Shown here: in pieces, positions 26,250 through 35,343 of the stretch
How positions within the stretch are numbered: the stretch's first letter is position 1
Layout: each line of letters starts with the position of its first letter
From: Oligoflexia bacterium
Lineage (GTDB): Bacteria; Bdellovibrionota; Bacteriovoracia; Bacteriovoracales; Bacteriovoracaceae
Length of the DNA: 64,000 nucleotides
Assembly: GCA_015231955.1 (NCBI GenBank)
Contig: JADGAN010000002.1
Span: forward strand, 1-64,000
Direction of reading: 5' to 3'
Program-made: the position numbers and the translations under genes
Notes under the pieces: generated by a model
The model's database searches: none
Seen by the model: only the letters and a program-made list of their open reading frames with translations
Told to the model about the DNA's origin: nothing

Positions 26250-26756
26250 TTGTATTTTATCCGAAAACAAAAGGTACAAAAAAAATCCAATGTAAAAAAA
26301 TATTTCAAAAAGGATTTCATTTTGTTGCAGTTTATAATTGAAACCTTCGTGTACTTTTCTCTGCTTTTTATCCTCTATTATGGTTATCATATTTTTTGGG
26401 GTCAACACGAAAACCCAGATCATAAACTTCAAAAAAAAGATGAAATTGCAAAAGAAAATTTATTTGAATTACCACAAAAAGATAGCAAGAAAATCCTTGA
26501 TGAATTAAATTCTCCTAAAATCAGAAGGCAATTAATAGAAAAAGAAAAGGAGAAAGAGGAAGAGGAAGATAGCATAGAAGAAGATGGCGATGAAAATCCA
26601 GAGCAGGGAGATGAGGAAATGACCTCAAAAGAAAATATTGAACCAGAAGTTGACCCTTATATCCAAGAGCAGGAGCTTGAATGGTTAAGAGAGCGAAATC
26701 TACAAAAGCAACAAGCAAAAAACAACAATGAATACAACGAGGAAGAAAACTTATGA
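26250..26756 (+). CDS. Single-pass membrane protein with Glu-rich coiled-coil tail
   Basis: The likely product has a basic N-terminus, one membrane helix (FIIETFVYFSLLFILYYGYHIFW) and a long cytoplasmic or periplasmic tail dominated by Glu, Lys and Gln (EKEKEKEEEEDSIEEDGDE). The start is unsure: TTG at 26250 lacks an RBS, and TTG at 26322 has AAGGA at good distance. It overlaps the next gene by four bases (ATGA), so the pair is co-translated. Base composition is more AT-rich than in the eut operon. No family was recognised. Confidence 0.55.
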   Translation: MYFIRKQKVQKKSNVKKYFKKDFILLQFIIETFVYFSLLFILYYGYHIFWGQHENPDHKLQKKDEIAKENLFELPQKDSKKILDELNSPKIRRQLIEKEKEKEEEEDSIEEDGDENPEQGDEEMTSKENIEPEVDPYIQEQELEWLRERNLQKQQAKNNNEYNEEENL

Positions 26757-27187
26757 ACCTACCTTTCAATCGGAGAAAAAACTACCTTATCAATCCTGAA
26801 TTTCAATTAAAATTTATCCTCTATTTTGTGCTTTTAAACTTATGCGTCTGTTTTATCTTCTATTGTTCCTTGTACGTTTTTTTTATCAAACTAAATTCCT
26901 TTGGATTAGATCTGGGATTGGCCAAGGATCATGCCTATTTTTTATTAATTCAAAGCCAAAAAAAAATGATGGTAATGATCTTTCTTGTCCTGATATTGAC
27001 AATATCTGTATTCACAATCATTTTTGGATTATTTTTATCCCACCGAATTGCAGGCCCTATTCATAGGCTTAAACTTTATTTTTCAACCTTGGATATAGAA
27101 AAAACTCCTCCCATATTACAATTTAGAAAAAATGATTTTTTTTCAGAACTTCCACAAATCATCAATGAATCTTTAAGAAAAAAATAA
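26753..27187 (+). CDS. Membrane protein with truncated HAMP-like segment, 144 aa
   Basis: Two membrane helices (about 20-45 and 72-97) flank a short loop. The second runs into LFLSHRIAGPIHRLKLYFSTLD, the start of a HAMP-type linker seen in chemoreceptors and kinases. The protein then stops after about 30 residues, without a signalling domain. Stand-alone proteins of this shape occur in deltaproteobacterial-type genomes. It is translationally coupled to the upstream single-pass protein. A role in sensing or as an assembly factor is possible but not shown. Confidence 0.65.
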   Translation: MNLPFNRRKNYLINPEFQLKFILYFVLLNLCVCFIFYCSLYVFFIKLNSFGLDLGLAKDHAYFLLIQSQKKMMVMIFLVLILTISVFTIIFGLFLSHRIAGPIHRLKLYFSTLDIEKTPPILQFRKNDFFSELPQIINESLRKK

Positions 27188-27235
27188 ATAAACCCATCTA
27201 ACCTCCAATTTTTTTTCTTTCTTATTTCACCCCGC

Positions 27236-27262
27236 TAACTCAGGTAACTCAGGTAACTCAGG
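27236..27262 (+). repeat. Three tandem copies of TAACTCAGG
   Basis: Three perfect nine-base units lie 35 bases before the sigma-54 promoter at 27297. They could be binding sites for an activator or simple slippage. Confidence 0.7.
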
Positions 27263-27296
27263 TGCCATGCACTCCAGTACGCTCCTCGTCTATTTC

Positions 27297-27314
27297 TTGG
27301 CACTCTGATTGCAT
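27297..27314 (+). promoter_or_regulatory. Sigma-54 (RpoN) promoter for the subtilisin-like lipoprotein gene
   Basis: TTGGCAC, five bases, TTGCAT matches the -24/-12 consensus, with GG and GC separated by the required ten bases (27299-27300 and 27311-27312). The start of transcription would fall near 27324, 36 bases before the ATG at 27360. Such promoters need an NtrC-type activator. Confidence 0.75.
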
Positions 27315-27359
27315 TTCAATTCACAATTCTTAATCCCACAAACGAGGAAGAGATCATCG

Positions 27360-30300
27360 ATGCGAAGGAAACTGTCTCTAATTTTCAAGCAGTTGGCATG
27401 TTTTATGCTGTTACTAAGCGTGCTTCTCTTCTCCCTACTCTCCTGTTCAAAAAATGAACAGTCGTCTACTCCCGAAGAGAGTAGTGTAGGCCGGCCCTAT
27501 ACATCTTTTGATGATAGCATTCTTGGCGAAAGCAAAAAATTGCAATTCAACTTAGGCAACTTTATTACATACTGGCGGTATCCTTGTAATTGGCCAATCT
27601 CCATTAACAGTGCGCGCACCATCTCCTACCAAGGATGTTCCTCTCTCACACCAAAGGAGGGGACACACTCCACTATGACTGCAGAATCACTTGTTCTTCC
27701 TAAAATCGCCTTATCGTTACAGCGCGGGGCCAATGAAACTTTGCAAATCAGAGACATTAAACCGCTACTAGCAACAGAACTAAAACGCTCCCAATACGAT
27801 AGCATCGAGTTCACTCCGATTGAGAGTAGTAATCTGACCTTAGTAAAACACACTTGTGGTGCACAGTTCAGACCATCACTCACCATCCAGTGCTCCGTAG
27901 AAATCAAACTCCCGACATCCGTTTCAAGCAGCAGTGCTCACTCCTTTTTAAACTACAAACTCACTTTAATTAAAAAAAATGGTGAACGTATCGAAAGCCA
28001 AAAAATGGGCAGCATTGAAATTAAAATACTAGACATCAATACAAAGCCGTCTGTAGCAGAAAATATTTTTTCAATCCTTTTGCCTGATGAAAATATTGGC
28101 ACGATTGATTTTGCATCCTCGGAAATTTATAGCGATGCTGAGGGTGATGCGATTGTCAGTGTGGACATCTTAAACTGCAAGAGCGGCCCCAAAATCATCT
28201 GGGGCGAGAGTAATAATACCAAGATTTTTTGCAAAAATGCTCATCAATGCCAGGTCGAATATCGCTTTGAATCGACCCCAGCAGCAGGAGAAAAACGCAA
28301 GGCCTTCTGTACTTATCAGGCAACAAGCGTTGATGGAACAACCTCAAACCAAGGATACCTGCAAATCGATGATCTGCAAATTTCACACAATCCTTTAGCG
28401 CTCAAGGCCTCTTCTGATGACCAATGGATTAAAGCAAGTATAAAAATAAGTAGCAATTTTTTATGGCGCTACAGTATAAGCGAAGTGAATAAAATCGAAG
28501 TCACCAGTGATGGTGTTGATAGTAGTAAAATTAAAATTGAGGATTGCCAAGAAGAGTATCATAAAAAAGGTCTCTCGTGCGCTATTACGCTACCAGTTCC
28601 CTCCTTGGAAAGTAGTAGCGGCAATAACGTTATTTTTTCCTATAAACTTAAAAGTTCCAACCAATCTTTACAAAAATTTATTGACCAGCAACCTAAAGGG
28701 GTCATCACACTAGAGATCTCATCGACAACTCTAAACATAAGTGAGGACAACAGTGAATCGCTCTTTTTTACGCTAAAAGGAAAACATCCCATCTCCATAA
28801 CCCCACCCACTACACTAGGAAGTAAAGTTAAAATTGAGATTAAGCACGCTCAGGGAGGACAAATTCTTGAACAAAATTGGAAGTGTGAACATAATGAAAG
28901 TAGCGTTTTTGTGTGCACAAACTTTTTTGAGTTCGCCCAAAATGCATTAAGTGCTAAAATCATTTATCAACTTTCCAACCATGAACAGAAATTGCTTCAA
29001 CAAATTCATATTCTGCCCCTTATTGATAAAGAATTCTCCGACTTAAGTATTTTTTCCAACACACGCCTAACTATCAACAAAGGGGCTGATTACGATCATG
29101 CACTTGGAGATGCTAACAGCATAAAAGTGGAGGGCCTTATTGGAGCAGAATTTTTATTGCCGCAAAAACAATCTATCTTCTCTTGGCTTTCCCAATTATT
29201 CGATATGGTAGATCCTTTCCACTGTACCAAAGGTCTCTGCTACAGCACTATCATTCCACACCTACAACCTAAGAAAACTAGCGCAAGCTTTAATGCTATA
29301 GTGCTGGCGGACAAAAAAATCTTAAGCAAAGTGCGATTTAATTTAAATTATAAAAATGATGTGAGTTCTCTCTTGAAAAATGCCACCATGGTAGTTGATG
29401 CCCTAGAAGATACTCCGCTTGTAGTGACTCTTCCACGAACAACCACTTCCAGCAAACTCCGCTTACTACGACAACATGGAATTAGTTCCATCAGCGAGTT
29501 TGTCTGCCATAAAGAAAATTGCACAACCAAAATTGTATTCAATCAGAATCTTTATGGAAAGGCCCAGGCGTATTTTAGCTTTAGCGAAGAGGGTGGCGCT
29601 GGTGATCAGCGTTTCATTAAAAACGTTGTATTCAATATCAAGGCGGTTGATGATGCTCCTTTCGCAAGCTCAATTTATCAACAGTTCTCCCTTCCAGAGA
29701 ATCAAAGCAAGCTCTCGCTTCCACTGGCCATGGGAGAAGGACTTGGCATCATAGATATTGACGGAGGAATACTCTCCGAGATTGAAACTAAAAATTTACA
29801 AGGAGGAAGCCTGGTCGAAGTAGATCCTGTGGCGGCAATGATACACATCTCCTTTCCTCCAACCACTAAAACAATCAAAATGGATTACAGAGTAAAAACC
29901 AACCAACTTTGGTCTTCCAATTGGGGAAGAATAGAGATCCATCTTGAATCTTCTGCCACCTCAGATCTCTTGAATACCCAAAACAGTGAAATTGGGTTTA
30001 TCTTAGATCAAAAAACAGTAATGAAAAATCTAACAGTTCCCGGTGGTCTCTATACTAGCATACGCATTGCTTTATTTGATAAAACCACCGGAAATGAAAT
30101 AACCAAAGATGGCCACTTCTCTTTTCGCATTTCCGATCTGCCTGCTGAAATTAATTTTGCGAAGAATACCTTATCTGGGATATTTAATGATGAACAAGAT
30201 ATAACCATTAGTCTGTGGAATAATACCCATAAAATCCTGGAACAAAAGCGTAAAATCAGCTTAAGCAGTGATCCCCTTTTCCCCTTTCAATGGCACCTGC

Positions 30301-31898
30301 AAAACGATGGCAATACAACTCTCTCCATGTATAGCGGACTCATCGATCAAGATATCAACATCAAAGCAGCTTACGCTCAAGGGATTACAGGTAAAGGAGT
30401 CACCATTGTTATCTCTGACAGTGGGATGCAGATTAAACACCCAGACCTAAGTCCAAATGTGCTCATCAGTAAGTCTAGAAATTATCAGCATAAGATTTAT
30501 GGTGGAGCAGCAGACAACGTAGACATGCATGACCCTGTACCTAAAGAAGGCCTTGAATCCTCAATGGGAGATCATGGGACTAGCGTAGCAGGAATCGCGG
30601 CCTCTAAAGGGTGGAATAACATGGGAGGGAGAGGGGTGGCCCCTCATGCATCCATCATCGGATTAAACTACATCTCTTATCAAAGCAATGAGAGCGCAAA
30701 GTTTGATCAAATTGCCGTTGATGCTGATGCCGCTATCTACAATCAAAGCTATGGCAATAGTGGCACGATAGTTTATCCTATTGACAAAAAATATGAGGCC
30801 GCCTTAATGAAAGGTGTGCAAGAGTTCAGAGGCAATAAAGGGGCACTTTATATCAAGGCCGCTGGAAACGATTTTGAGAAAGGAGAAAATGCTAGTCTTG
30901 CGGCAGTAAATGCCTCTCCATGGTTTATTATTGTAGGAGCTTTAAATGCTAATGGAGTCAAAAGCAGCTACTCAACTATTGGGTCCACACTCTGGATCAG
31001 TGCTCCTGGCGGTGAGTATGGCGCTGACGAGAAAGATTACGAATATAAATCGAACAATCACAAGGAACAACTTGGGGCCATGATCCTAGGCTCTCCAGCG
31101 CTTATCACCACTGATATTTTATCGTGCGACTCTGGTTATGCGAAAAGTACATCTTTTGGTCGCTTTAACAGCGGATCTTTATCCTATAATAATCAGTGCG
31201 ACTACACTTCCACCTTTAGCGGAACCTCGTCGGCCACACCCATCATATCGGGAGTCGCAGCACTGCTCTTAGAAAAAAACCCCCATTTAAGCTGGAGAGA
31301 GGTCAAAGATATCCTGGCCAAATCGGCACGAAAAGTTGATCCCAACTTCCCCAAGCTATCCATAAAGTTGCAAGATGGATCATACACTTATGAAGAGGGT
31401 TGGGTAAAAAATGCGGCCGGTTTTAATTTTCATCATTGGTACGGTTTTGGAGGCGTTGATGTTGGCCGTGCCCTTGAATTGGCCAATCCAAAAACATATC
31501 ACCCCATGCCCTCATATATCTATAATCCAAAGCAATATACAGTAAAAAAAGAGATAGCTATTCCAGATTTTAGCACCACCGGGGCAGAGTTATCTTTAGT
31601 GATCGATGAAGAATATGTGGTTGAGAATGCGCAAGTCATGATTGATCTCGAACACCAGTTCCCAAGAGATCTTTCCATAGAACTCCTCTCTCCTAGTGGC
31701 ACCAAAAGTATTTTACTACAGATGGACAACGCTTTATCGGACGAGATCCTTTATGAAATGCGCTTATTAAGTAACGCCTTTTATGGTGAAAATAGTGCTG
31801 GTGAGTGGAAATTACGAGTGGTAGATACCTCTTCAGAGTCTACAGGAAAACTTTTAAAATGGAGTCTTAGACTATATGGACACAAAAACAAAAATTAA
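27360..31898 (+). CDS. Large subtilisin/kexin-like protease lipoprotein (S8 plus P-domain)
   Basis: I start at 27360 (MRRKLSLIFKQ): the upstream in-frame TTG at 27309 lies inside the sigma-54 promoter. The 1512-aa protein has a lipoprotein signal (LLLSVLLFSLLSC). About 950 residues of repeated beta-rich, cadherin-like modules follow, with DINTKPSV- and DDAPF-type motifs. The S8 domain has D1020 in VISDSG, H1072 in DHGTSVAG and S1290 in GTSSATP. The C-terminal 120 residues are a P-domain (LDLEHQFPRDLSIELLSPSGT, GEWKLRVVD). It should be anchored to a membrane and process or degrade proteins outside the cytoplasm. The next gene overlaps it by 23 bases. Confidence 0.85.
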   Translation: MRRKLSLIFKQLACFMLLLSVLLFSLLSCSKNEQSSTPEESSVGRPYTSFDDSILGESKKLQFNLGNFITYWRYPCNWPISINSARTISYQGCSSLTPKEGTHSTMTAESLVLPKIALSLQRGANETLQIRDIKPLLATELKRSQYDSIEFTPIESSNLTLVKHTCGAQFRPSLTIQCSVEIKLPTSVSSSSAHSFLNYKLTLIKKNGERIESQKMGSIEIKILDINTKPSVAENIFSILLPDENIGTIDFASSEIYSDAEGDAIVSVDILNCKSGPKIIWGESNNTKIFCKNAHQCQVEYRFESTPAAGEKRKAFCTYQATSVDGTTSNQGYLQIDDLQISHNPLALKASSDDQWIKASIKISSNFLWRYSISEVNKIEVTSDGVDSSKIKIEDCQEEYHKKGLSCAITLPVPSLESSSGNNVIFSYKLKSSNQSLQKFIDQQPKGVITLEISSTTLNISEDNSESLFFTLKGKHPISITPPTTLGSKVKIEIKHAQGGQILEQNWKCEHNESSVFVCTNFFEFAQNALSAKIIYQLSNHEQKLLQQIHILPLIDKEFSDLSIFSNTRLTINKGADYDHALGDANSIKVEGLIGAEFLLPQKQSIFSWLSQLFDMVDPFHCTKGLCYSTIIPHLQPKKTSASFNAIVLADKKILSKVRFNLNYKNDVSSLLKNATMVVDALEDTPLVVTLPRTTTSSKLRLLRQHGISSISEFVCHKENCTTKIVFNQNLYGKAQAYFSFSEEGGAGDQRFIKNVVFNIKAVDDAPFASSIYQQFSLPENQSKLSLPLAMGEGLGIIDIDGGILSEIETKNLQGGSLVEVDPVAAMIHISFPPTTKTIKMDYRVKTNQLWSSNWGRIEIHLESSATSDLLNTQNSEIGFILDQKTVMKNLTVPGGLYTSIRIALFDKTTGNEITKDGHFSFRISDLPAEINFAKNTLSGIFNDEQDITISLWNNTHKILEQKRKISLSSDPLFPFQWHLQNDGNTTLSMYSGLIDQDINIKAAYAQGITGKGVTIVISDSGMQIKHPDLSPNVLISKSRNYQHKIYGGAADNVDMHDPVPKEGLESSMGDHGTSVAGIAASKGWNNMGGRGVAPHASIIGLNYISYQSNESAKFDQIAVDADAAIYNQSYGNSGTIVYPIDKKYEAALMKGVQEFRGNKGALYIKAAGNDFEKGENASLAAVNASPWFIIVGALNANGVKSSYSTIGSTLWISAPGGEYGADEKDYEYKSNNHKEQLGAMILGSPALITTDILSCDSGYAKSTSFGRFNSGSLSYNNQCDYTSTFSGTSSATPIISGVAALLLEKNPHLSWREVKDILAKSARKVDPNFPKLSIKLQDGSYTYEEGWVKNAAGFNFHHWYGFGGVDVGRALELANPKTYHPMPSYIYNPKQYTVKKEIAIPDFSTTGAELSLVIDEEYVVENAQVMIDLEHQFPRDLSIELLSPSGTKSILLQMDNALSDEILYEMRLLSNAFYGENSAGEWKLRVVDTSSESTGKLLKWSLRLYGHKNKN

Positions 31899-32547
31899 AA
31901 ACAATACAGTTATCACTTCACTCTGCATTGTTTGCTTGCTCCATGCTAATGTGATCACAACAAGTGTTGCAGAAGAACCTCCGCATCCTGAACAATCACT
32001 GCAAGCTGTGGCCAAAGCTGCATTGGCCATGAAAAAGATGATCTCCAATATCCGTGCACAAAAGCAAGAGCTGATTGCCAAAGAGCTCAAGGGCGATTCT
32101 TTAGTTATTCAAGAAAAAAAATACACTCTCCTACCACAAATCTATGCTGCCATAGAAAGCGAGTGGAACAATCAGGGGAAGCATCCAGAACAAGTGGTGA
32201 AAATCAAAGACGGATTAGTTTTTTTCAAACCTCTTGCATCAACATCCCTAATATCCTCTTTTCCCGTAGTCTACGATAGCAATAACTGGAATTTATATGC
32301 TCTCAATCGTTCTTTTACTATCAGCTTTTCTAAAAACATGAACCTCACACAGCTAGAATCACTCATCCATTCACTACCACTAAAGATTGTGAGCGTAAAT
32401 CAACTGCTACAGATGCTCCACTTCTCCTTTACCGACGATGTCGTAAGCGGTAAACAGATGATCACCGTGTTGAGCAAATTAAAAAGTATTCACCCCATCT
32501 TCCAATCAGCAGAGATAGCTCTTTTGCAATTAAATCAGAACTACTAA
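31876..32547 (+). CDS. Secreted protein with a protease-prodomain-like C-terminus
   Basis: This 223-aa protein has a signal peptide (VITSLCIVCLLHANVITTSVA), a helical section and a final 70 residues. The end reads FTISFSKNMNLTQLESLIHSLPLKIVSVNQLLQMLHFSFTDDVVSGKQMITVLSKLKSIHPIFQSAEIAL. That beta-alpha-beta-beta-alpha-beta pattern resembles the prodomains of fervidolysin-like subtilases, which fold and inhibit the protease. It overlaps the protease gene and has no RBS of its own, so it is coupled to it. I infer a stand-alone chaperone or inhibitor for that protease. The similarity is by pattern only. Confidence 0.6.
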   Translation: MDTKTKIKNNTVITSLCIVCLLHANVITTSVAEEPPHPEQSLQAVAKAALAMKKMISNIRAQKQELIAKELKGDSLVIQEKKYTLLPQIYAAIESEWNNQGKHPEQVVKIKDGLVFFKPLASTSLISSFPVVYDSNNWNLYALNRSFTISFSKNMNLTQLESLIHSLPLKIVSVNQLLQMLHFSFTDDVVSGKQMITVLSKLKSIHPIFQSAEIALLQLNQNY

Positions 32548-32576
32548 TCCAGTAGTGCACAAAAAACTGCTTTTTC

Positions 32577-33842
32577 CTATATCTTTATCTCTCGTATCCT
32601 AGGTATCGCTAGCGATAGAGGTGCATGCAACAACATGATTACCGCACAAGCAAGAGCAATCCCTGATAAAGGCAACAATTGCACTACGCTGCCGACAACA
32701 AGCATGGAAAGTGGCACAGAAGAGATGGTAATAAAGTTGGCCAAAGTCATTACAGAAGAGACTTCATCTGGCCGAACCTCTTTTTGAAAAAAATTGATGA
32801 TAATAATATTTGCAAATTGCACTGATAGGCCAATAAACAATACCGATACCGCCGATAACCATAAAATCTTAGAAACTACAAAAATGATATAAAAAACTCC
32901 AATACAGCCCAGTGAAAGCAGTAATTTTTGCCAAAATTTTCCTGGAGGAGCAAAGAGCGAGAGCAAAAACGATCCTGAAATCATCCCAATACCCATCGCG
33001 GTTTCCAGCACAACAAAGGCATCCAAATTTCCTCCAAAGAAATTTTTTGCATATAAAGGAAAAAATAAAAGAATTGGCACCAAAAAGAAATTAAGTCCTA
33101 AAAAGGTTAACAACATATAGCGAATAGTAAGATTATTTTTAAATATCGCAAAAGGGCGGGCCTTAAAAGATGCCTTTTCCTCCTCTTCATCCTTTTTAGG
33201 ATTAACCTCTAATGGACGCATTGTAATAAATAGCTCCAAGATACCTGCAAAAATAAAGCTTAACCCTGCGAGGTAAATCAATCCAACAATCCCAAGTTTT
33301 GCGAATAAGAGCGCGGCCAAGAGTGGACCTAAAACATTGGCAATAGAAAAACATCCATTGACCATCGCAGATAACTGCTGCACGTATTCTGGAGCGGCCA
33401 CTCTAGTGGGAAGGGTGTAAATAGCAGCATTAAAGTAAGCACCTCCGACACTGCTTAAAAAGTTTAATCCCATCAGTAAAAAAATTAAATCCCTTCCCAT
33501 ACTATCTTCTAGCTTTAGAAAATAAATGATCGAAGCAACCACCATAAATAGAATTCCACGCACAAAATCGCAAAGGTAAGTGGTTTTTAGTGGGCCAAAG
33601 TATTCAATGACTTTGGGAATATGCTGAATGAGAAGAACATAAGGAAGTCCACCGGCCAACAGAAACCACGGCGTATACTCTTCTCCTCCTTTAGTAGTAA
33701 TGATCCAAACCATACCCAGCGCAAGTAGTTTATCGCACACTTGAGCGAACAGCTGTGCTAAAAAAAGAGTAACACTATTCCTATCCTTCCAGGGATGAAT
33801 TGCAGTAGTAGCTGGTAGGGTAGCTATCGAATGCGTAGTCAT
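32577..33842 (-). CDS. MFS transporter (EntS/MFS_3-like)
   Basis: The 421-aa protein has 12 predicted membrane helices and a polar central loop (NPKKDEEEEKASFKARP). Phrases such as PWKDRNSVTLFLAQLFAQVCDKLLALGMVW, NGCFSIANVLGPLLAALLFA and VLETAMGIGMISGSFLLS fit the transmembrane secretion effector group (enterobactin-exporter-like). The substrate is unknown. It is transcribed away from the radical SAM gene; the 268-base gap between them holds an AGGCGAT/ATCGCCT dyad near 33846-33890 and other short hairpins. Confidence 0.8.
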   Translation of the reverse strand: MTTHSIATLPATTAIHPWKDRNSVTLFLAQLFAQVCDKLLALGMVWIITTKGGEEYTPWFLLAGGLPYVLLIQHIPKVIEYFGPLKTTYLCDFVRGILFMVVASIIYFLKLEDSMGRDLIFLLMGLNFLSSVGGAYFNAAIYTLPTRVAAPEYVQQLSAMVNGCFSIANVLGPLLAALLFAKLGIVGLIYLAGLSFIFAGILELFITMRPLEVNPKKDEEEEKASFKARPFAIFKNNLTIRYMLLTFLGLNFFLVPILLFFPLYAKNFFGGNLDAFVVLETAMGIGMISGSFLLSLFAPPGKFWQKLLLSLGCIGVFYIIFVVSKILWLSAVSVLFIGLSVQFANIIIINFFQKEVRPDEVSSVMTLANFITISSVPLSMLVVGSVVQLLPLSGIALACAVIMLLHAPLSLAIPRIREIKI

Positions 33843-34020
33843 AAAGGCGATCCTCGATTATTTAACAAGCCATTAGCTTCTATCGCCTCTGAACCTCTTG
33901 TCAAGCTGGAACCACCTCTTTAAGCAGTAGTTAAGTTATGGTAGCAGATTGCTACTGCTGCTTAACAGAGGCTTTTCCTCTTTTACAATAGAACAAATCA
34001 CTTAGGTTCATACCCATACT

Positions 34021-34038
34021 TTGGCCTTTTGTATGCAT
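34021..34038 (+). promoter_or_regulatory. Weak sigma-54-like promoter before the radical SAM gene
   Basis: TTGGCC, then ATGCAT, has GG and GC at the correct ten-base distance but three departures from consensus. The right half also contains TTTGTATGCAT, an 11-mer shared with the dyad at 391-410. It lies 73 bases before the first ATG. Confidence 0.3.
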
Positions 34039-34110
34039 ATATCAAAATTCTGAGGACTGATTTGCTCCCATACAACACGGAGATTTTTTGAAAAGTTATA
34101 CTCCCCTCCA

Positions 34111-35343
34111 ATGCCTGAAAACAATGCCATTTATGACATTGTTTGTGACAGTTTACAGACAGAAAATGTCGTCTTGGAGTTTGATACTTTTCAACAATCC
34201 CTTCTTTTAATCAGGAGTGATACCATGTCTTCTGTTATATCAAAATTTTATCTTACTACAGATAGAGAGTTAAGTAAGGAAGAGAGAATGATGACACAAA
34301 AACTTAAACCTCATACGGTTATTCTTGAAATCACTTCCCAATGTAATATGCAATGTGCACATTGTAGAGCAGTTTGCAAAAACAAACAAGGCGAAGAACT
34401 CTCGCTTCGTGAACATATCACACTAGCAGATGAATTAGTAAAACTTGGGCCCAAGCACCTTTTCCTATCCGGAGGAGAAGCACTCTTAAGTCCTCACTGG
34501 AAGACACTTGCTCACTATTATCACCATCGCGGAGTACGCATCATTCTTCTCTCCAATGGCCTGCTCATTCCTAAATGTATTGATGATATTGTAAAATCAC
34601 CTATTTCTCAGATTGCTATCAGTATAGATGGACTAAAAAAAACCCACGAAATGATTCGAGGGGTTCGTGAATCTTTTGAAATTGCTTTATCTTCACTTGA
34701 TTTAATTAAACAGAAGGGACAAGGGAGGATTATCACTTCGGTCATTACGACGGTATCAAAGTGGAATATTGATGAACTAGAGGATCTTTACCAGGTTTTA
34801 AGCAGTAGAGGGATAATACTCTGGCAAATACAAAGGCCTTCTCCTCATGGACAAATAGATCGAAATTTTATGCTAGATTCTACTGATATTTCACGTTTAT
34901 ATCAATTTATTCATGCCAAAAGAGAGTTGAGAAAAAATAATCCATCTATAAACGTGATGGGGGTTACTGCTGCCTGCAATGTCACTCCTTTTTATAAAGA
35001 GAACACTCGCAGTATTGGCAACGATTATACTGGTTGCCCCGCTGGTCTTTTTTGCTTAGGCATTGAGGCCAATGGCAACGTTAAGGGATGCCTAACTCAA
35101 TCCAGTGAATTCATCGAAGGTAATATTCGCGAACGTCCGCTCTCAACTATTTGGAATGATCCCCACAATTTTGCATACAATCGCTTCTTTTACGAAGACA
35201 AAATCAAGGGTAGCTGCCAAAGTTGTAACTTTGTCGAGAGTGATGATCATTACAATCAAAGCTACTGCTTACACTTATGTCCTCTGGATTGGCATAGCAT
35301 GAAGGTTGCTACGAATTTAGCAAGACCTAATGCAAGCGCCTAA
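34111..35343 (+). CDS. Radical SAM/SPASM-type enzyme
   Basis: The 410-aa protein has the radical SAM motif CNMQCAHC (C78, C82, C85), which binds the [4Fe-4S] cluster. The GGE block is LFLSGGEALL. The C-terminal extension carries cysteines (CPAGLFCLG, GCLTQ, CQSCNF, YCLHLC) like a SPASM or twitch domain with extra clusters. The start is doubtful: ATG 34111 lacks an RBS, while ATG 34225 has AGGAG with seven-base spacing and would remove 38 residues. The longer form has a plausible strand-helix N-terminal segment. Such enzymes modify peptides or proteins. No precursor gene is convincing nearby. A subtilase gene overlaps its 3' end by 17 bases, tail to tail. Confidence 0.8.
   Translation: MPENNAIYDIVCDSLQTENVVLEFDTFQQSLLLIRSDTMSSVISKFYLTTDRELSKEERMMTQKLKPHTVILEITSQCNMQCAHCRAVCKNKQGEELSLREHITLADELVKLGPKHLFLSGGEALLSPHWKTLAHYYHHRGVRIILLSNGLLIPKCIDDIVKSPISQIAISIDGLKKTHEMIRGVRESFEIALSSLDLIKQKGQGRIITSVITTVSKWNIDELEDLYQVLSSRGIILWQIQRPSPHGQIDRNFMLDSTDISRLYQFIHAKRELRKNNPSINVMGVTAACNVTPFYKENTRSIGNDYTGCPAGLFCLGIEANGNVKGCLTQSSEFIEGNIRERPLSTIWNDPHNFAYNRFFYEDKIKGSCQSCNFVESDDHYNQSYCLHLCPLDWHSMKVATNLARPNASA

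Noticed and set aside
27309-27359. Upstream TTG start for the large subtilase
   Set aside because: The TTG is part of the sigma-54 -12 element and would lie before the transcription start; ATG 27360 has a signal peptide in place.
33938-33991. 17-codon Cys-rich frame (MVADCYCCLTEAF...) as precursor for the radical SAM enzyme
   Set aside because: No ribosome binding site, and the sequence is made of overlapping hairpin arms (GTAGCA/TGCTAC, AGCAGTAG/CTACTGCT), which explains the Cys codons.
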